DNA of 26,847 nucleotides, taken from positions 1 through 26,847 of IMG/VR virus record IMGVR_UViG_3300028025_007032; one strand, 5' to 3'. The translations under genes and the position numbers were made by a program. Under the pieces are notes generated by a model, which made no database searches, was not told the origin of the DNA, and saw nothing but the letters and a program-made list of their open reading frames with translations. Shown here one piece after another: positions 7,387-14,002 of the stretch. The number at the start of each line of letters is the position of its first letter. The stretch's first letter is position 1. The stretch is from a virus.

Positions 7387-8307
7387 CTACTGCCTGACTA
7401 TGTAATCGCCTTTTAGGTTTCCACCGTAAGCATCAAAGAGTTCTTTTGAAATAGTAGGAACACCCTTATCACCCTTATCGAACATCATTAAAGAAGCACC
7501 AGCCTTGGAGTAACCATTTTTCTTTTCTTTATCAACGCCCCAAAGCCTATCTTTCCACGCATCCTCGCCGTACTCTTTAACGCCCGCTTCCCACTCTGGG
7601 GTTACTGGGTCGGCATACTTGGCGAATGACCTAAAGAGCCATTTCTCTCCTTTGCCAGTTGCACAAACGGAATGAAAGTATGGGCGACCATCTCCGGGAA
7701 AGAGGGGGTTGCCTGATGGGAAAACAAGGATGTCTCCTGCTTTTGGTTTGTACTTTATAGCCTTTCCATCAGCCCAGAATTCAATTTCCCCACCCTCGTA
7801 ATCATCATTTGGGTAGGTACACGATGTAATCATGAACTTCTCTCCAGGAAAACTTACTGTTTCTGGTATGAAATCAACGTGATAGCTCATGGCTTTAGGG
7901 TTATCGGCACTTTCGTCAGATGAATATTCGTGGTATGTGCATGGACCAGGCATTGTGAGTATTGGCAACTCATCTCCCGTATTGGGGTCTGATATCCCGT
8001 TCACCCTCTGATAGTGACGCATCGCCTCATGAATTGCAGTTGTCGTTTCACGATAGCAACGTCTCTCAAAGTTTGAAATCTCTTGGTCGCCATTGCCTTC
8101 CTTAATCAACGCCATCGAACCGAAACTGTACCAAGGGGTCCATTTGTCATAGAAGTTCTCATCAGAGTTTCTTTGCTTACTCTCTCTAAGAGAGCGATAG
8201 ATTTCTTCGTGATTGGGAAGAAGTTTGTTGTAGACAAAGATGAAGTCATGAATCTCTTCGTATTCAAAGTTCATCGAATCAATCTTTGCGCTCTCGTTGT
8301 GCTCCAT
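7387..8307 (-). CDS. Fe(II)/2-oxoglutarate oxygenase, prolyl-4-hydroxylase-like
   Basis: 306 residues. The catalytic core is in the middle: YHVDF with His143 and Asp145, the DYEGGEIEFW strand pair at 169-178, KPKAGDILVFPS, and HSV with His212 as third ligand. Lys222 or Arg226 would hold 2-oxoglutarate. This order matches the P4H-type 2OG-Fe(II) oxygenases found widely in large phages. The N-terminal 120 residues and a C-terminal tail of about 75 residues are additions to the core. Known relatives hydroxylate proline or lysine in proteins, or small molecules; the substrate here cannot be read. The ATG at 8307 has TAAATT six bases upstream, which supports a leaderless start there rather than at Met12. 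Confidence 0.87.
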   Translation of the reverse strand: MEHNESAKIDSMNFEYEEIHDFIFVYNKLLPNHEEIYRSLRESKQRNSDENFYDKWTPWYSFGSMALIKEGNGDQEISNFERRCYRETTTAIHEAMRHYQRVNGISDPNTGDELPILTMPGPCTYHEYSSDESADNPKAMSYHVDFIPETVSFPGEKFMITSCTYPNDDYEGGEIEFWADGKAIKYKPKAGDILVFPSGNPLFPGDGRPYFHSVCATGKGEKWLFRSFAKYADPVTPEWEAGVKEYGEDAWKDRLWGVDKEKKNGYSKAGASLMMFDKGDKGVPTISKELFDAYGGNLKGDYIVRQ

Positions 8308-8324
8308 GCTTAAAATTTAGCATG
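8305..8324 (-). promoter_or_regulatory. Leaderless promoter -10 and inverted repeat before the P4H-like oxygenase
   Basis: TAAATT (8314-8319, read on minus) ends six bases before the ATG, so the mRNA would start at or next to the start codon. CATGCT (8305-8310) and AGCATG (8319-8324) form a 6-bp inverted repeat around this box and the start codon, a possible operator. Confidence 0.5.
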
Positions 8325-8331
8325 CACAAAG

Positions 8332-8421
8332 TGGAGGAATGGGAGGGATTTGAACCCCCGGTCCGCGCAAACGGACTCCTGTTTTCAAGACAGGTGCAAT
8401 AAGCCTCTCTGCCACCATTCC
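8332..8421 (-). tRNA. tRNA-Ser (UGA)
   Basis: 90 bases, class II with a long variable arm (GTCCG/CGGAC). The acceptor GGAATGG faces CCATTCC with mostly paired positions, then T and an encoded CCA. The anticodon stem CCTGT/ACAGG with loop CTTGAAA gives UGA, and the T loop is TTCAAAT. Confidence 0.92.
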
Positions 8422-8425
8422 GGAT

Positions 8426-8498
8426 GGTGCTTGCTAGACGCTCTGACTGCGCACCGGCAGAAATGATAATGACGCCCTCTAGCAAAAGGCCATTATCA
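8426..8498 (-). other. Possible structured RNA with interleaved stems (pseudoknot)
   Basis: Between tRNA-Ser and the 3' part of tRNA-Asn, two perfect 8-bp inverted repeats interleave. TTGCTAGA (8431-8438) pairs with TCTAGCAA (8478-8485), and TGATAATG (8464-8471) pairs with CATTATCA (8491-8498). The A-B-A'-B' order fits an H-type pseudoknot. GGTGC (8426-8430) can also pair with GCACC (8451-8455). No tRNA or credible ORF fits here. Confidence 0.45.
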
Positions 8499-8504
8499 GT
8501 ATAG

Positions 8505-8532
8505 TGGCTGGCAAGGTAGGGCTCGAACCTAC
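8505..8532 (-). tRNA. 3' part of split tRNA-Asn: T arm, acceptor, CCA
   Basis: Read on minus: T stem GTAGG/CCTAC with loop TTCGAGC, acceptor strand CTTGCCA, discriminator G and CCA. The acceptor strand is an exact complement of TGGCAAG at 9005-8999, which begins the 5' part. The stop codon TAG of the inserted HNH gene is formed by the first T-stem bases. Confidence 0.88.
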
Positions 8533-8945
8533 AGGGTTGTTTTTCTTGTGAATGTCCTAACCCGATGACAATTTGAGCAAACAACTTCGCATTTTTCAAT
8601 TTCTTTAATTAGTTTTTGTCTTGCGCATTGATTTACTAAAACAGAAATGTTTGCTGTTTTACCCTCTTTTACGTGGTCAAAGTCCATAACATACCCAGGA
8701 AAACTCTTTCCACAATCAGCGCAGGGTGTGGCCTCTTTTATTTCGGTAACTAGACGTTGTAGTTCTTTTCTTTCTTTTTTATTTCGTGCATAAACAATTT
8801 TGGAATGAGATTCACGGTTTTTTGAATATCTTTCTCGTGATTTTTTATTGTCACACGGCTTGCAATACGGCTGTCTGCGTTCTCCGCCCTTTTTATTGAA
8901 AGCATCTAAATTTTTGAGTTCCCCACATGATGAACATATTTTCAT
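8529..8945 (-). CDS. HNH endonuclease inserted inside a tRNA-Asn gene
   Basis: 138 residues. Cys4, Cys7, Cys28 and Cys31 form an N-terminal zinc knuckle. A basic helix region follows, and then the HNH core: CADC (75-78), YVMDFDHV with His91, NISVLV, and KCEVVCSNCHRVRT with Cys123, Cys126 and His127. This is the small phage HNH type that nicks or cuts DNA and spreads its own gene. The gene lies between the two parts of tRNA-Asn: its promoter overlaps the end of the 5' part and its stop TAG lies in the T arm. TATAAT seven bases before the ATG, with an upstream TGC, suggests its own leaderless transcript. The insert (about 430 bases) is almost all ORF, leaving little room for a group I intron core. 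Confidence 0.88.
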   Translation of the reverse strand: MKICSSCGELKNLDAFNKKGGERRQPYCKPCDNKKSRERYSKNRESHSKIVYARNKKERKELQRLVTEIKEATPCADCGKSFPGYVMDFDHVKEGKTANISVLVNQCARQKLIKEIEKCEVVCSNCHRVRTFTRKTTL

Positions 8946-8952
8946 ACTGTTA

Positions 8953-8958
8953 ATTATA
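8953..8958 (-). promoter_or_regulatory. Extended -10 box of the HNH gene
   Basis: TATAAT preceded by TGC (a TGn extension) ends seven bases before the ATG at 8945. It is a consensus extended -10 with no need for a -35. It lies in the loop side of an inverted repeat, ACTGTTAAT/ATTAACAGT, that reaches back into the tRNA anticodon loop. Confidence 0.6.
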
Positions 8959-8962
8959 GCAT

Positions 8963-9005
8963 ACGGATTAACAGTCCCTTGCTCTGCCGACTGAGCTACT
9001 TGCCA
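8963..9005 (-). tRNA. 5' part of split tRNA-Asn (GUU)
   Basis: Read on minus: acceptor TGGCAAG, TA, D arm GCTC/GAGC, then anticodon stem AGGGA, loop CTGTTAA (anticodon GUU) and TCCGT. The last five bases pair with AGGGA at four of five places. The T arm and 3' acceptor are missing here and are found 430 bases further on, past the HNH gene. It lies 5 bases after tRNA-Arg. Confidence 0.88.
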
Positions 9006-9010
9006 CTGTG

Positions 9011-9083
9011 CGCGTCGGGTAGGACTCGAACCTACAGTCTACAGATTAGAAGTCTGTTGCCTTATCCATTTGGCCACCGACGC
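9011..9083 (-). tRNA. tRNA-Arg (UCU)
   Basis: 73 bases to the discriminator. The acceptor GCGTCGG/CCGACGC is perfect. The anticodon stem ACAGA/TCTGT with loop CTTCTAA gives UCU, and the T arm is GTAGG/CCTAC with TTCGAGT. CCA is not encoded (GCAC follows). Confidence 0.94.
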
Positions 9084-9087
9084 AATT

Positions 9088-9546
9088 TTATTTATTTCGC
9101 CTAATCCTAGCCGTTATCTTGATGCACTCTTTACACGACCTATCTATCTTTCCATTTTTTCTATGTTGTATTCTTACGCCAACAACACTAAATTCATGAC
9201 CTCGCCTACAGTGTGTTCTTTCCCTATTGGTCCAGCCATGTCTATCACTTTCAAACATATCTTTCATGTTGTCGGAGTTAGACCCAAGAACTAAATGCTC
9301 TGGATTTACGCAAGGTGGGTTGTTGCATTTATGACAAACAATTTGTCCATCTGGTATTTTGCCTTTATGAAAAAGATAGCTTGATACATGTGCCCCAATC
9401 GCGGGTTTTTTTGTGTAGTAGCAAAAAGAGCCATAATTTTTGCTTGTTCTTCCACCACTCCAAATCCAGCAATCTGGAAACTGTTCATTACCAGACTTAT
9501 CAACCTTCTGAAAAAATCTTTCGATTAGTGGCATGTGCTTAGCCAT
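9088..9546 (-). CDS. HNH_3 homing endonuclease with C-terminal zinc ribbon
   Basis: 152 residues. FFQKV and CWIWSGG at the N-terminus, then AHVSSYLFHKG, IVCHKCNNPPCVNPEHLVLG (71-88; His72, Asn81, His84) and DNMKDM follow the HNH_3 pattern of phage homing endonucleases. The tail has a ribbon with Cys113, His117, Cys138 and Cys141. It would cut DNA at an intronless target and be copied by repair. GAGGG five bases before the ATG supports this start, which overlaps the preceding HNH gene by 8 bases. It ends four bases before tRNA-Arg. The C-terminal ribbon resembles that of its neighbour, so the pair probably arose by duplication and divergence. Confidence 0.87.
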   Translation of the reverse strand: MAKHMPLIERFFQKVDKSGNEQFPDCWIWSGGRTSKNYGSFCYYTKKPAIGAHVSSYLFHKGKIPDGQIVCHKCNNPPCVNPEHLVLGSNSDNMKDMFESDRHGWTNRERTHCRRGHEFSVVGVRIQHRKNGKIDRSCKECIKITARIRRNK

Positions 9547-10171
9547 TTTCCCTCTTTCTATCTCTGACTCTTTTGCACTCTAAACAAAGCTTGTATGTGT
9601 TTCCATTTTTTTTAGTCACTGGTATCCAATCGGATACGGTTAGGTCGTGCCCACGTCTGCAGTGATTTGGCTTTTTAGGCTCTATTCCTTGCTTCCTTAA
9701 TTTTCTTACCCTGCCATCTTTCTTGTATTTTTTAATACATTCCCTACAGTTCTTTGCCGGTAAACCCGTTCTTCTACTTGGTCGCCATATTGTGTTTTCT
9801 TCATTAAATGGATGCCCATGTTTGCAGTGAGTTTTCCTGCTCTCTTTGTTGTTTCCGTGCGTAACAGAATAACGCTGATTATAAGAACGAGACTTGGCTT
9901 CTAGATGGTCTGGCCGAACACATGGAGGATGGTTGCATTTATGACAAACTTCAAGCCCCTTTGGGACTCGTTTCCCATTAGCCTTTTGCCAGCTATATAC
10001 GTGGGCACCAAGTTTTTTATTTACTCCATCTTGTTTGCATACAAAATGACCGTAATCTTTTACTGTATGCGCAGTCCATTCCCAGCAGTCTGGATAATCT
10101 GGATTTGGTCCAGATTTATCTACTTTTTCCCAAAAACGTTCTTCTTCTGGTATTGGTTTTCTTCCTGCCAT
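9539..10171 (-). CDS. HNH_3 homing endonuclease with two C-terminal zinc ribbons
   Basis: 210 residues. FWEKV, CWEWTAH, GAHVYSWQKANG and VCHKCNHPPCVRPDHL (75-90) match the HNH_3 core; Arg86 stands where the neighbour has Asn81, so catalysis may be altered. Two ribbons follow: Cys116, His120, Cys142, Cys145 and Cys171, His175, Cys196, Cys199. The neighbour has only one such ribbon. It starts five bases from the end of nrdJ, a common target of phage homing endonucleases. A promoter, TTGCGC-17-TAAAGT, ends six bases before the ATG, so it has its own leaderless-type start within the nrdJ 3' end. Confidence 0.86.
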   Translation of the reverse strand: MAGRKPIPEEERFWEKVDKSGPNPDYPDCWEWTAHTVKDYGHFVCKQDGVNKKLGAHVYSWQKANGKRVPKGLEVCHKCNHPPCVRPDHLEAKSRSYNQRYSVTHGNNKESRKTHCKHGHPFNEENTIWRPSRRTGLPAKNCRECIKKYKKDGRVRKLRKQGIEPKKPNHCRRGHDLTVSDWIPVTKKNGNTYKLCLECKRVRDRKRENG

Positions 10172-10206
10172 GCCCTTACTTTATCGGACAAGCACCTGTT
10201 GCGCAA
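10172..10206 (-). promoter_or_regulatory. Leaderless promoter of the second HNH_3 gene
   Basis: -35 TTGCGC (10201-10206) and -10 TAAAGT (10178-10183) are 17 bases apart, and the -10 ends six bases before the ATG. It lies within the last codons of nrdJ. Confidence 0.6.
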
Positions 10207-12101
10207 TTGTCAAGGTCCAAATCTCCCATAAAAGTTACATCTTGCAATGGAGCAGAAAAATCAACCTTGGCGAGCATCTTGTTGTACTCCTCCTTGGTGA
10301 TTTCTTCATATGGAGGCAGGGCGAAGTTGTGGTCTACGTGTAGCAAGAACGAAACTGACTTAACGCTCTTGTCGTAGTTCTTTGAAAGCCATTCCTGGAT
10401 TTCTCCAAGCTCTTCCTTGCGGTAGTAGACAGTAACCGACACGGCATTATCTGCCCATTCGGTTTGCATCTTCTTTACCCATTCAAGCTGTTGCACAGCA
10501 GTCATTGCTGCAGCAAGTGTTGAGCCCTCTGGTGACATGCATGGGAAATCCACGACATATCGGGTGTGGTCTTCTCTGCCATCGATTCCAATATCCCACT
10601 GAATCTTGTATCCACGCTTGCGGCAAGCCTCAACGAGTGGGTCAGACGAACCGAAGCGAACACGTCTTACATAGAACGGAGCAAATGCAGGATGAATACC
10701 TGGTGTCACGCCTGGAAGCAGTGAAAGCGTTCCTGATGGCTGGACCGTTGTCAAGCGAACTGATGCTGGCCATCCACGCTCTGCAGAATACTGCTTGTCA
10801 AATTCCTGGAGGTACTCATAAGCAGGCGAGAGCCACGAAACTTGTTCCTCTGAGCACTGAAGGATTCCAGTAACAGACTGTCCAAGTCGTGCATTCTTAC
10901 TCACGATGTTTGTTGTTTTTTCGTATGGATAAGCCATGCGAGTAATTTGCTTTTGCGTCTTGTAGAGCAAGCGTGAGATTTCTTTGAATTGCTCAAGTGA
11001 CTCAACGTTTGGCAAGAATATTGTTGCCAAGTTGCACGACTCTCCGTCGGCGAGAGCGATTTCGGCGCAAGGGTTGAAGCCTTCAATTGAATTGTCAGCT
11101 TTAGCCTCGCCAAGACGACCAAACTTTCTTGCAAGACGACGATTCAATAGACCGTAAGGCTCGCCAGTTCCGTCGTAACCCTTCCACAGCTCAGACATGA
11201 TTTCGTCGTAGTGGTCAGCGTAAATGGAGTTGTTTGAATTCGCTCTCCATGCAGGAACATTGCCTGACGACCAGTTCTTGGCACGAAGGAATAGAACATC
11301 GTCCGGGTCGCCCATTGCAATCTGCGCTGAACGACGTGAGGAACCAGAAACAACGATGCGACCAATGATGTTGCAAATGTCAAGCACATCAATTGAGCGG
11401 AGCTTCTTGCCCTCACGGTTCTGCATTACTTTGCAAATATCTGCGATTCCATCAATTAGCGCGCCAGGACCCGATGCGGTACCACCGAACGTCTTCAATG
11501 GAGCACCGTACTCACGAATGAGAATTGTTGAGTAAGAGAATGACTTTCCTGTATCGAAATAAGACTTCAACACTGCATGGAGAAGACGCTTCCAACCTTG
11601 ACGCGAATCAGGGACAATGATGTCTGCATCGTTGGAACGTTCGTGCGTAATCGTTACGCCTGACTTCACCTTTGGCAAGTCGTGAATCTTGGAGCGCTCA
11701 ACGGAGAAACCAACACCGCCTCCGAGCATTAGGTATTCGAACAAAAGCTCAAAGTCTTCAATCTTTTCAATGTTCGTGAAGTAACAGTTGTTCAGTGATG
11801 TTGCGTTGAACTTCTGAACAAGCGGTGTTCCAAGCTGCCAGAGTGAACGGCCAGAGAAAGAACAACGAAGATTAAAGCAGTGGTCAAACAGCGCTTCTGC
11901 TTCTTCTTTTGTGTACTCAACTCCCACTTCCATTGCGCCATTGATGACACGCTGCAATGTTTCTGGCCAAGTCTCGTTGTTGCCATCTTCTTTCTTGCGA
12001 CTATAAGTACGAAGAAATACAATTTCCCCCATACCGTTAAAGCCCCAAGGAGCCTGTTTTAGAGAATACGAATCCACGAATGATTGGTCAAGCGAAGTCA
12101 T
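10176..12101 (-). CDS. nrdJ: Adenosylcobalamin-dependent (class II) ribonucleoside-triphosphate reductase
   Basis: 641 residues, somewhat shorter than bacterial monomeric RTPRs (about 740). Key residues are all present. Cys106 (SLNNCYFTN) and Cys356 form the active-site redox pair; Cys345 (NPCAEI) is the thiyl radical site, with Glu347 beside it. The spacing of 11 between Cys345 and Cys356 equals that of the Lactobacillus enzyme. Other signatures are SGSSRRSAQIAMGD and PSGTLSLLPGVTPGIHPA. The C-terminal CATGAC (Cys633, Cys638) is the shuttle pair that reduces the active site. It makes deoxynucleotides for phage replication and needs host cobalamin. AGGA upstream of the ATG supports the start. 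No cobalamin riboswitch fits in the 93-base gap upstream. Confidence 0.93.
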   Translation of the reverse strand: MTSLDQSFVDSYSLKQAPWGFNGMGEIVFLRTYSRKKEDGNNETWPETLQRVINGAMEVGVEYTKEEAEALFDHCFNLRCSFSGRSLWQLGTPLVQKFNATSLNNCYFTNIEKIEDFELLFEYLMLGGGVGFSVERSKIHDLPKVKSGVTITHERSNDADIIVPDSRQGWKRLLHAVLKSYFDTGKSFSYSTILIREYGAPLKTFGGTASGPGALIDGIADICKVMQNREGKKLRSIDVLDICNIIGRIVVSGSSRRSAQIAMGDPDDVLFLRAKNWSSGNVPAWRANSNNSIYADHYDEIMSELWKGYDGTGEPYGLLNRRLARKFGRLGEAKADNSIEGFNPCAEIALADGESCNLATIFLPNVESLEQFKEISRLLYKTQKQITRMAYPYEKTTNIVSKNARLGQSVTGILQCSEEQVSWLSPAYEYLQEFDKQYSAERGWPASVRLTTVQPSGTLSLLPGVTPGIHPAFAPFYVRRVRFGSSDPLVEACRKRGYKIQWDIGIDGREDHTRYVVDFPCMSPEGSTLAAAMTAVQQLEWVKKMQTEWADNAVSVTVYYRKEELGEIQEWLSKNYDKSVKSVSFLLHVDHNFALPPYEEITKEEYNKMLAKVDFSAPLQDVTFMGDLDLDNCATGACPIK

Positions 12102-12194
12102 GATTTTTTCCTGTTGTGATAGTGATTTGAGTAGGTATCGATTTTAACTTAACCGAGAATACTGAAAGGGTCTAAAGTCGTAGTAACTTTGCTC

Positions 12195-12533
12195 TTAGTT
12201 TGTCCAGCTTTTAATTAACCCAAGTCTTTCGGCTTCGGCATATGGTATCTGTTTGCCCTTCTTGTGCAACAGAACTTTTGTTTTTATCGAAGGTGTTATT
12301 TGTCTCTCTTCGTGTATGTCTTCCTCAACTAAAAAAGTTTGAACAGCTTTAAGTGAGTCAATCAATCCAAATCCAGCTATTCTCGTGTGGGAAGAGTTAT
12401 CCCCAGCACAATCCCCAGTTGGGTGACCACAAACGAGGCACGGAGTCCTGTCGGCTGGCAGGATTGTGACGTTGTCGAACAAGTTTCGCGAACGACCATA
12501 CATGTCGTCATATGAGTTATCGTAAAATGGCAT
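12195..12533 (-). CDS. Hypothetical protein with small Cys-rich site
   Basis: 112 residues. TPCLVCGHPTGDC (Cys32, Cys35, His37, Cys42) looks like a small zinc site and is followed by GDNSSHTRIAGFG. The C-terminal half has a short strand-rich basic segment, KTKVLLHKKGKQIPYAEAERLG, that resembles the basic, strand-rich end of many small phage proteins. TATAAT sits eight bases before the ATG, so transcription could begin just before or at the start codon. Next in line is nrdJ, 93 bases downstream. The function is unknown. Confidence 0.75.
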   Translation of the reverse strand: MPFYDNSYDDMYGRSRNLFDNVTILPADRTPCLVCGHPTGDCAGDNSSHTRIAGFGLIDSLKAVQTFLVEEDIHEERQITPSIKTKVLLHKKGKQIPYAEAERLGLIKSWTN

Positions 12534-12541
12534 TTGTAATA

Positions 12542-12547
12542 ATTATA
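12542..12547 (-). promoter_or_regulatory. Consensus -10 box before the Cys-rich hypothetical gene
   Basis: A perfect TATAAT on minus, eight bases before the ATG at 12533. It lies close to the end of the upstream gene (12550), so the two minus-strand genes are not necessarily one transcript. Confidence 0.55.
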
Positions 12548-12549
12548 CT

Positions 12550-13197
12550 TTAATAAAATTCCTGTATATGAAATCCATTCGAATTAATAAGACCTATCAG
12601 CTCCTCGTACGCTTCGTCCGGCAGGTCATCTACGACCTTGTTCTTCAAAGCTCGCCTCATGGACTGGGGGTACTTGGAGTTCCTGAAGTTCTTCCCACCG
12701 CCATTTGTGTAGATAAGGGTGTCGAACCACTTCAGCGTTCTGCCTAGCTCGTAGGCATAAGGAACAGCAATAATCGTTGTCACAAAACCACCGTCAGAAA
12801 CAGCCTTTTCATCCAAAGTTACGTTCGTTACCGTAATGCACTCTTTTACCGGTTTTGAGGCATCAAGAAATGCGTCAGACAGGGATAGCCCCTCTGTCTC
12901 GGTCATGTTCGCAGAGCAGTAGCCCTCGGCAACCATTGTTATAGATGAGACGCCCCAGTATCGCCTCAGAACCGCACACAGCTCCGTACAGCGCGCTAAA
13001 CGCTCTTCTGGGTCTATCTTCATCATATCCTGCCTCATCTGGCAGACAATGGCTAATCTGTCCTCTTCCCACCCAAAGAAATTAATTGATAAATCCTCAC
13101 CAATTCCAAATTCTTTTACACTCGTAGATTTTGCTAATTGGGCGGCAGTTATGGCAAGCGCAATTTTACTATAATCGTTGTCATAAGAGCCTTCCAC
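12550..13197 (-). CDS. Hypothetical phage protein
   Basis: 215 residues from a GTG start; TAGGCT lies six bases before the GTG, which supports it as a leaderless start. There is no signal or membrane segment. Strand-rich runs include INFFGWEEDRLAIVCQMR, SSITMVAEGYCS, and GFVTTIIAVPYAYEL, and the C-terminal third is helical and charged. The alternating strand and helix pattern suggests a single globular domain. It is divergent from the basic protein gene at 13280, with an 82-base shared regulatory gap. I do not recognise the family. Confidence 0.72.
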   Translation of the reverse strand: MEGSYDNDYSKIALAITAAQLAKSTSVKEFGIGEDLSINFFGWEEDRLAIVCQMRQDMMKIDPEERLARCTELCAVLRRYWGVSSITMVAEGYCSANMTETEGLSLSDAFLDASKPVKECITVTNVTLDEKAVSDGGFVTTIIAVPYAYELGRTLKWFDTLIYTNGGGKNFRNSKYPQSMRRALKNKVVDDLPDEAYEELIGLINSNGFHIQEFY

Positions 13198-13279
13198 GCC
13201 AACAGCCTAGGTCCAACCCTGCTATCAACAGGGGAGGTGGTTCCGCCACGGGGATGAATGGTTTGATAAAGTCAAGGAC
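13198..13279. promoter_or_regulatory. Divergent promoter region with two small hairpins
   Basis: On minus, TAGGCT (13204-13209) ends six bases before the GTG of the upstream gene. On plus, TAAAGT (13267-13272) ends seven bases before the ATG at 13280. Between them are two hairpins, CCCTG/CAGGG (13217-13233) and GTGG/CCAC (13237-13249), which could be operators or transcript ends. Confidence 0.45.
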
Positions 13280-13543
13280 ATGGCAACAGCAAAGAAAAAG
13301 ACAACATCAAAGAAGGCTCCTGCTAAGAAGGCGCCAGCAAAAAAGGCTCCTGCGAAAAAGGCTGCTCCAAAAAGCACTTTTGCAAAAGCAGAAGACTTCA
13401 TTGAAGAAATTGCAGCGAAGCAAGTAGCAGAGCATGCAGACAAAATTGAGAAGTTAATCGACAGCATTCCAGCGCAAGTATCAGTTGATGCTCGCGGTGT
13501 GAAAAAGTGGCTGCGAAAGCTTTTCAGACGTCTCTCAAAGTAA
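13280..13543 (+). CDS. Lys/Ala/Pro-rich basic DNA-binding-like protein
   Basis: 87 residues. The first 33 are a histone-H1-like tail in which KKAPA is repeated in tandem, as in the Lys-rich tails of actinobacterial nucleoid proteins. Residues 34-65 form an acidic helix pair (KAEDFIEEIAAKQVAEHADKI), and the end VKKWLRKLFRRLSK is strongly cationic and amphipathic. It probably binds DNA non-specifically, either to protect or condense phage DNA or to alter the host nucleoid; this is inference from composition. AAGGA is too near the ATG to act as a ribosome site, and TAAAGT seven bases upstream points to a leaderless transcript. Confidence 0.78.
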   Translation: MATAKKKTTSKKAPAKKAPAKKAPAKKAAPKSTFAKAEDFIEEIAAKQVAEHADKIEKLIDSIPAQVSVDARGVKKWLRKLFRRLSK

Positions 13544-13552
13544 TTTCTTCTT

Positions 13553-13570
13553 CCACCATAATGGTGGGTT
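13553..13570 (+). promoter_or_regulatory. Palindrome overlapping a -10-like box
   Basis: CCACCAT (13553-13559) and ATGGTGG (13561-13567) form a near-perfect palindrome with one central base. CATAAT (13557-13562) within it lies eight bases before the GTG of the next gene. It could be an operator over a leaderless-type promoter, or a weak hairpin at the end of the basic-protein gene. Confidence 0.35.
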
Positions 13571-13993
13571 GTGACAACTGAACATCGCAAAGCACCACGC
13601 CAAGAAGTGGTCCAAATCACCCGTGAAGGTGCTTGGGGAAAAGTTGAATATCGACACTTGCTTTCCTGTGGACACACAGAAACTCGTGCGCGTGCTGCAT
13701 CGACCCCAAAATTAGCCTGTGCATGGTGTCTCCGTGCTGTCGAAAAAGATGGCGAGATGAAGGCTCTGACTGCTGGAGCGGTTCCGGCAAACATTGATGA
13801 CAATGTAAAATTTGTTGAAGAAGAAATCGACATAAGCAAAATGAAAGCTGCAATTGCTTCAAAGTTTAAAATTCCGCTAGAAGCAATCGACATTGTCGCA
13901 ACAGATATTTCAGGAAATCTTGTAGTAAAACATGCCCTGGTATTTCTTTCCTCATCCGACGTCGCTAGGATAACCAAACCTAATCCGACGTAA
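13571..13993 (+). CDS. Hypothetical protein with C-x-H...C-x2-C site
   Basis: 140 residues from GTG. The N-terminal part has LLSCGHTE and CAWC (Cys33, His35, Cys50, Cys53), a likely zinc site set in a strand-rich segment that begins VEYRHLLSCGH. The C-terminal half (about 82-130) is mixed helix and strand with DISGNLVVKHALVFL. It precedes the WhiB-like gene, whose ribosome site starts inside this gene's stop codon, so the two are probably cotranscribed. The family is not recognised. A DNA- or RNA-contact role is possible but not shown. Confidence 0.72.
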   Translation: MTTEHRKAPRQEVVQITREGAWGKVEYRHLLSCGHTETRARAASTPKLACAWCLRAVEKDGEMKALTAGAVPANIDDNVKFVEEEIDISKMKAAIASKFKIPLEAIDIVATDISGNLVVKHALVFLSSSDVARITKPNPT

Positions 13994-14002
13994 GGAGTTA
14001 AA

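Noticed and set aside
8279-8599. Minus-strand ORF that runs through tRNA-Ser and the split tRNA
   Set aside because: It overlaps tRNA-Ser, the structured spacer and the HNH gene end. A protein gene is not compatible with these.
8505-9005. Group I intron in tRNA-Asn
   Set aside because: Not adopted as the call: the insert is almost wholly ORF, has its own consensus promoter, and simple removal does not restore a standard variable loop. It remains open to a covariance search.
13225-13977. Long minus-strand ORF (250 codons) opposite two plus-strand genes
   Set aside because: It lies opposite the KKAPA-repeat gene and the zinc-site gene, both of which have clear protein character and starts. 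Its product reads as low-complexity Ala/Phe/Gly runs mirrored from the repeat.
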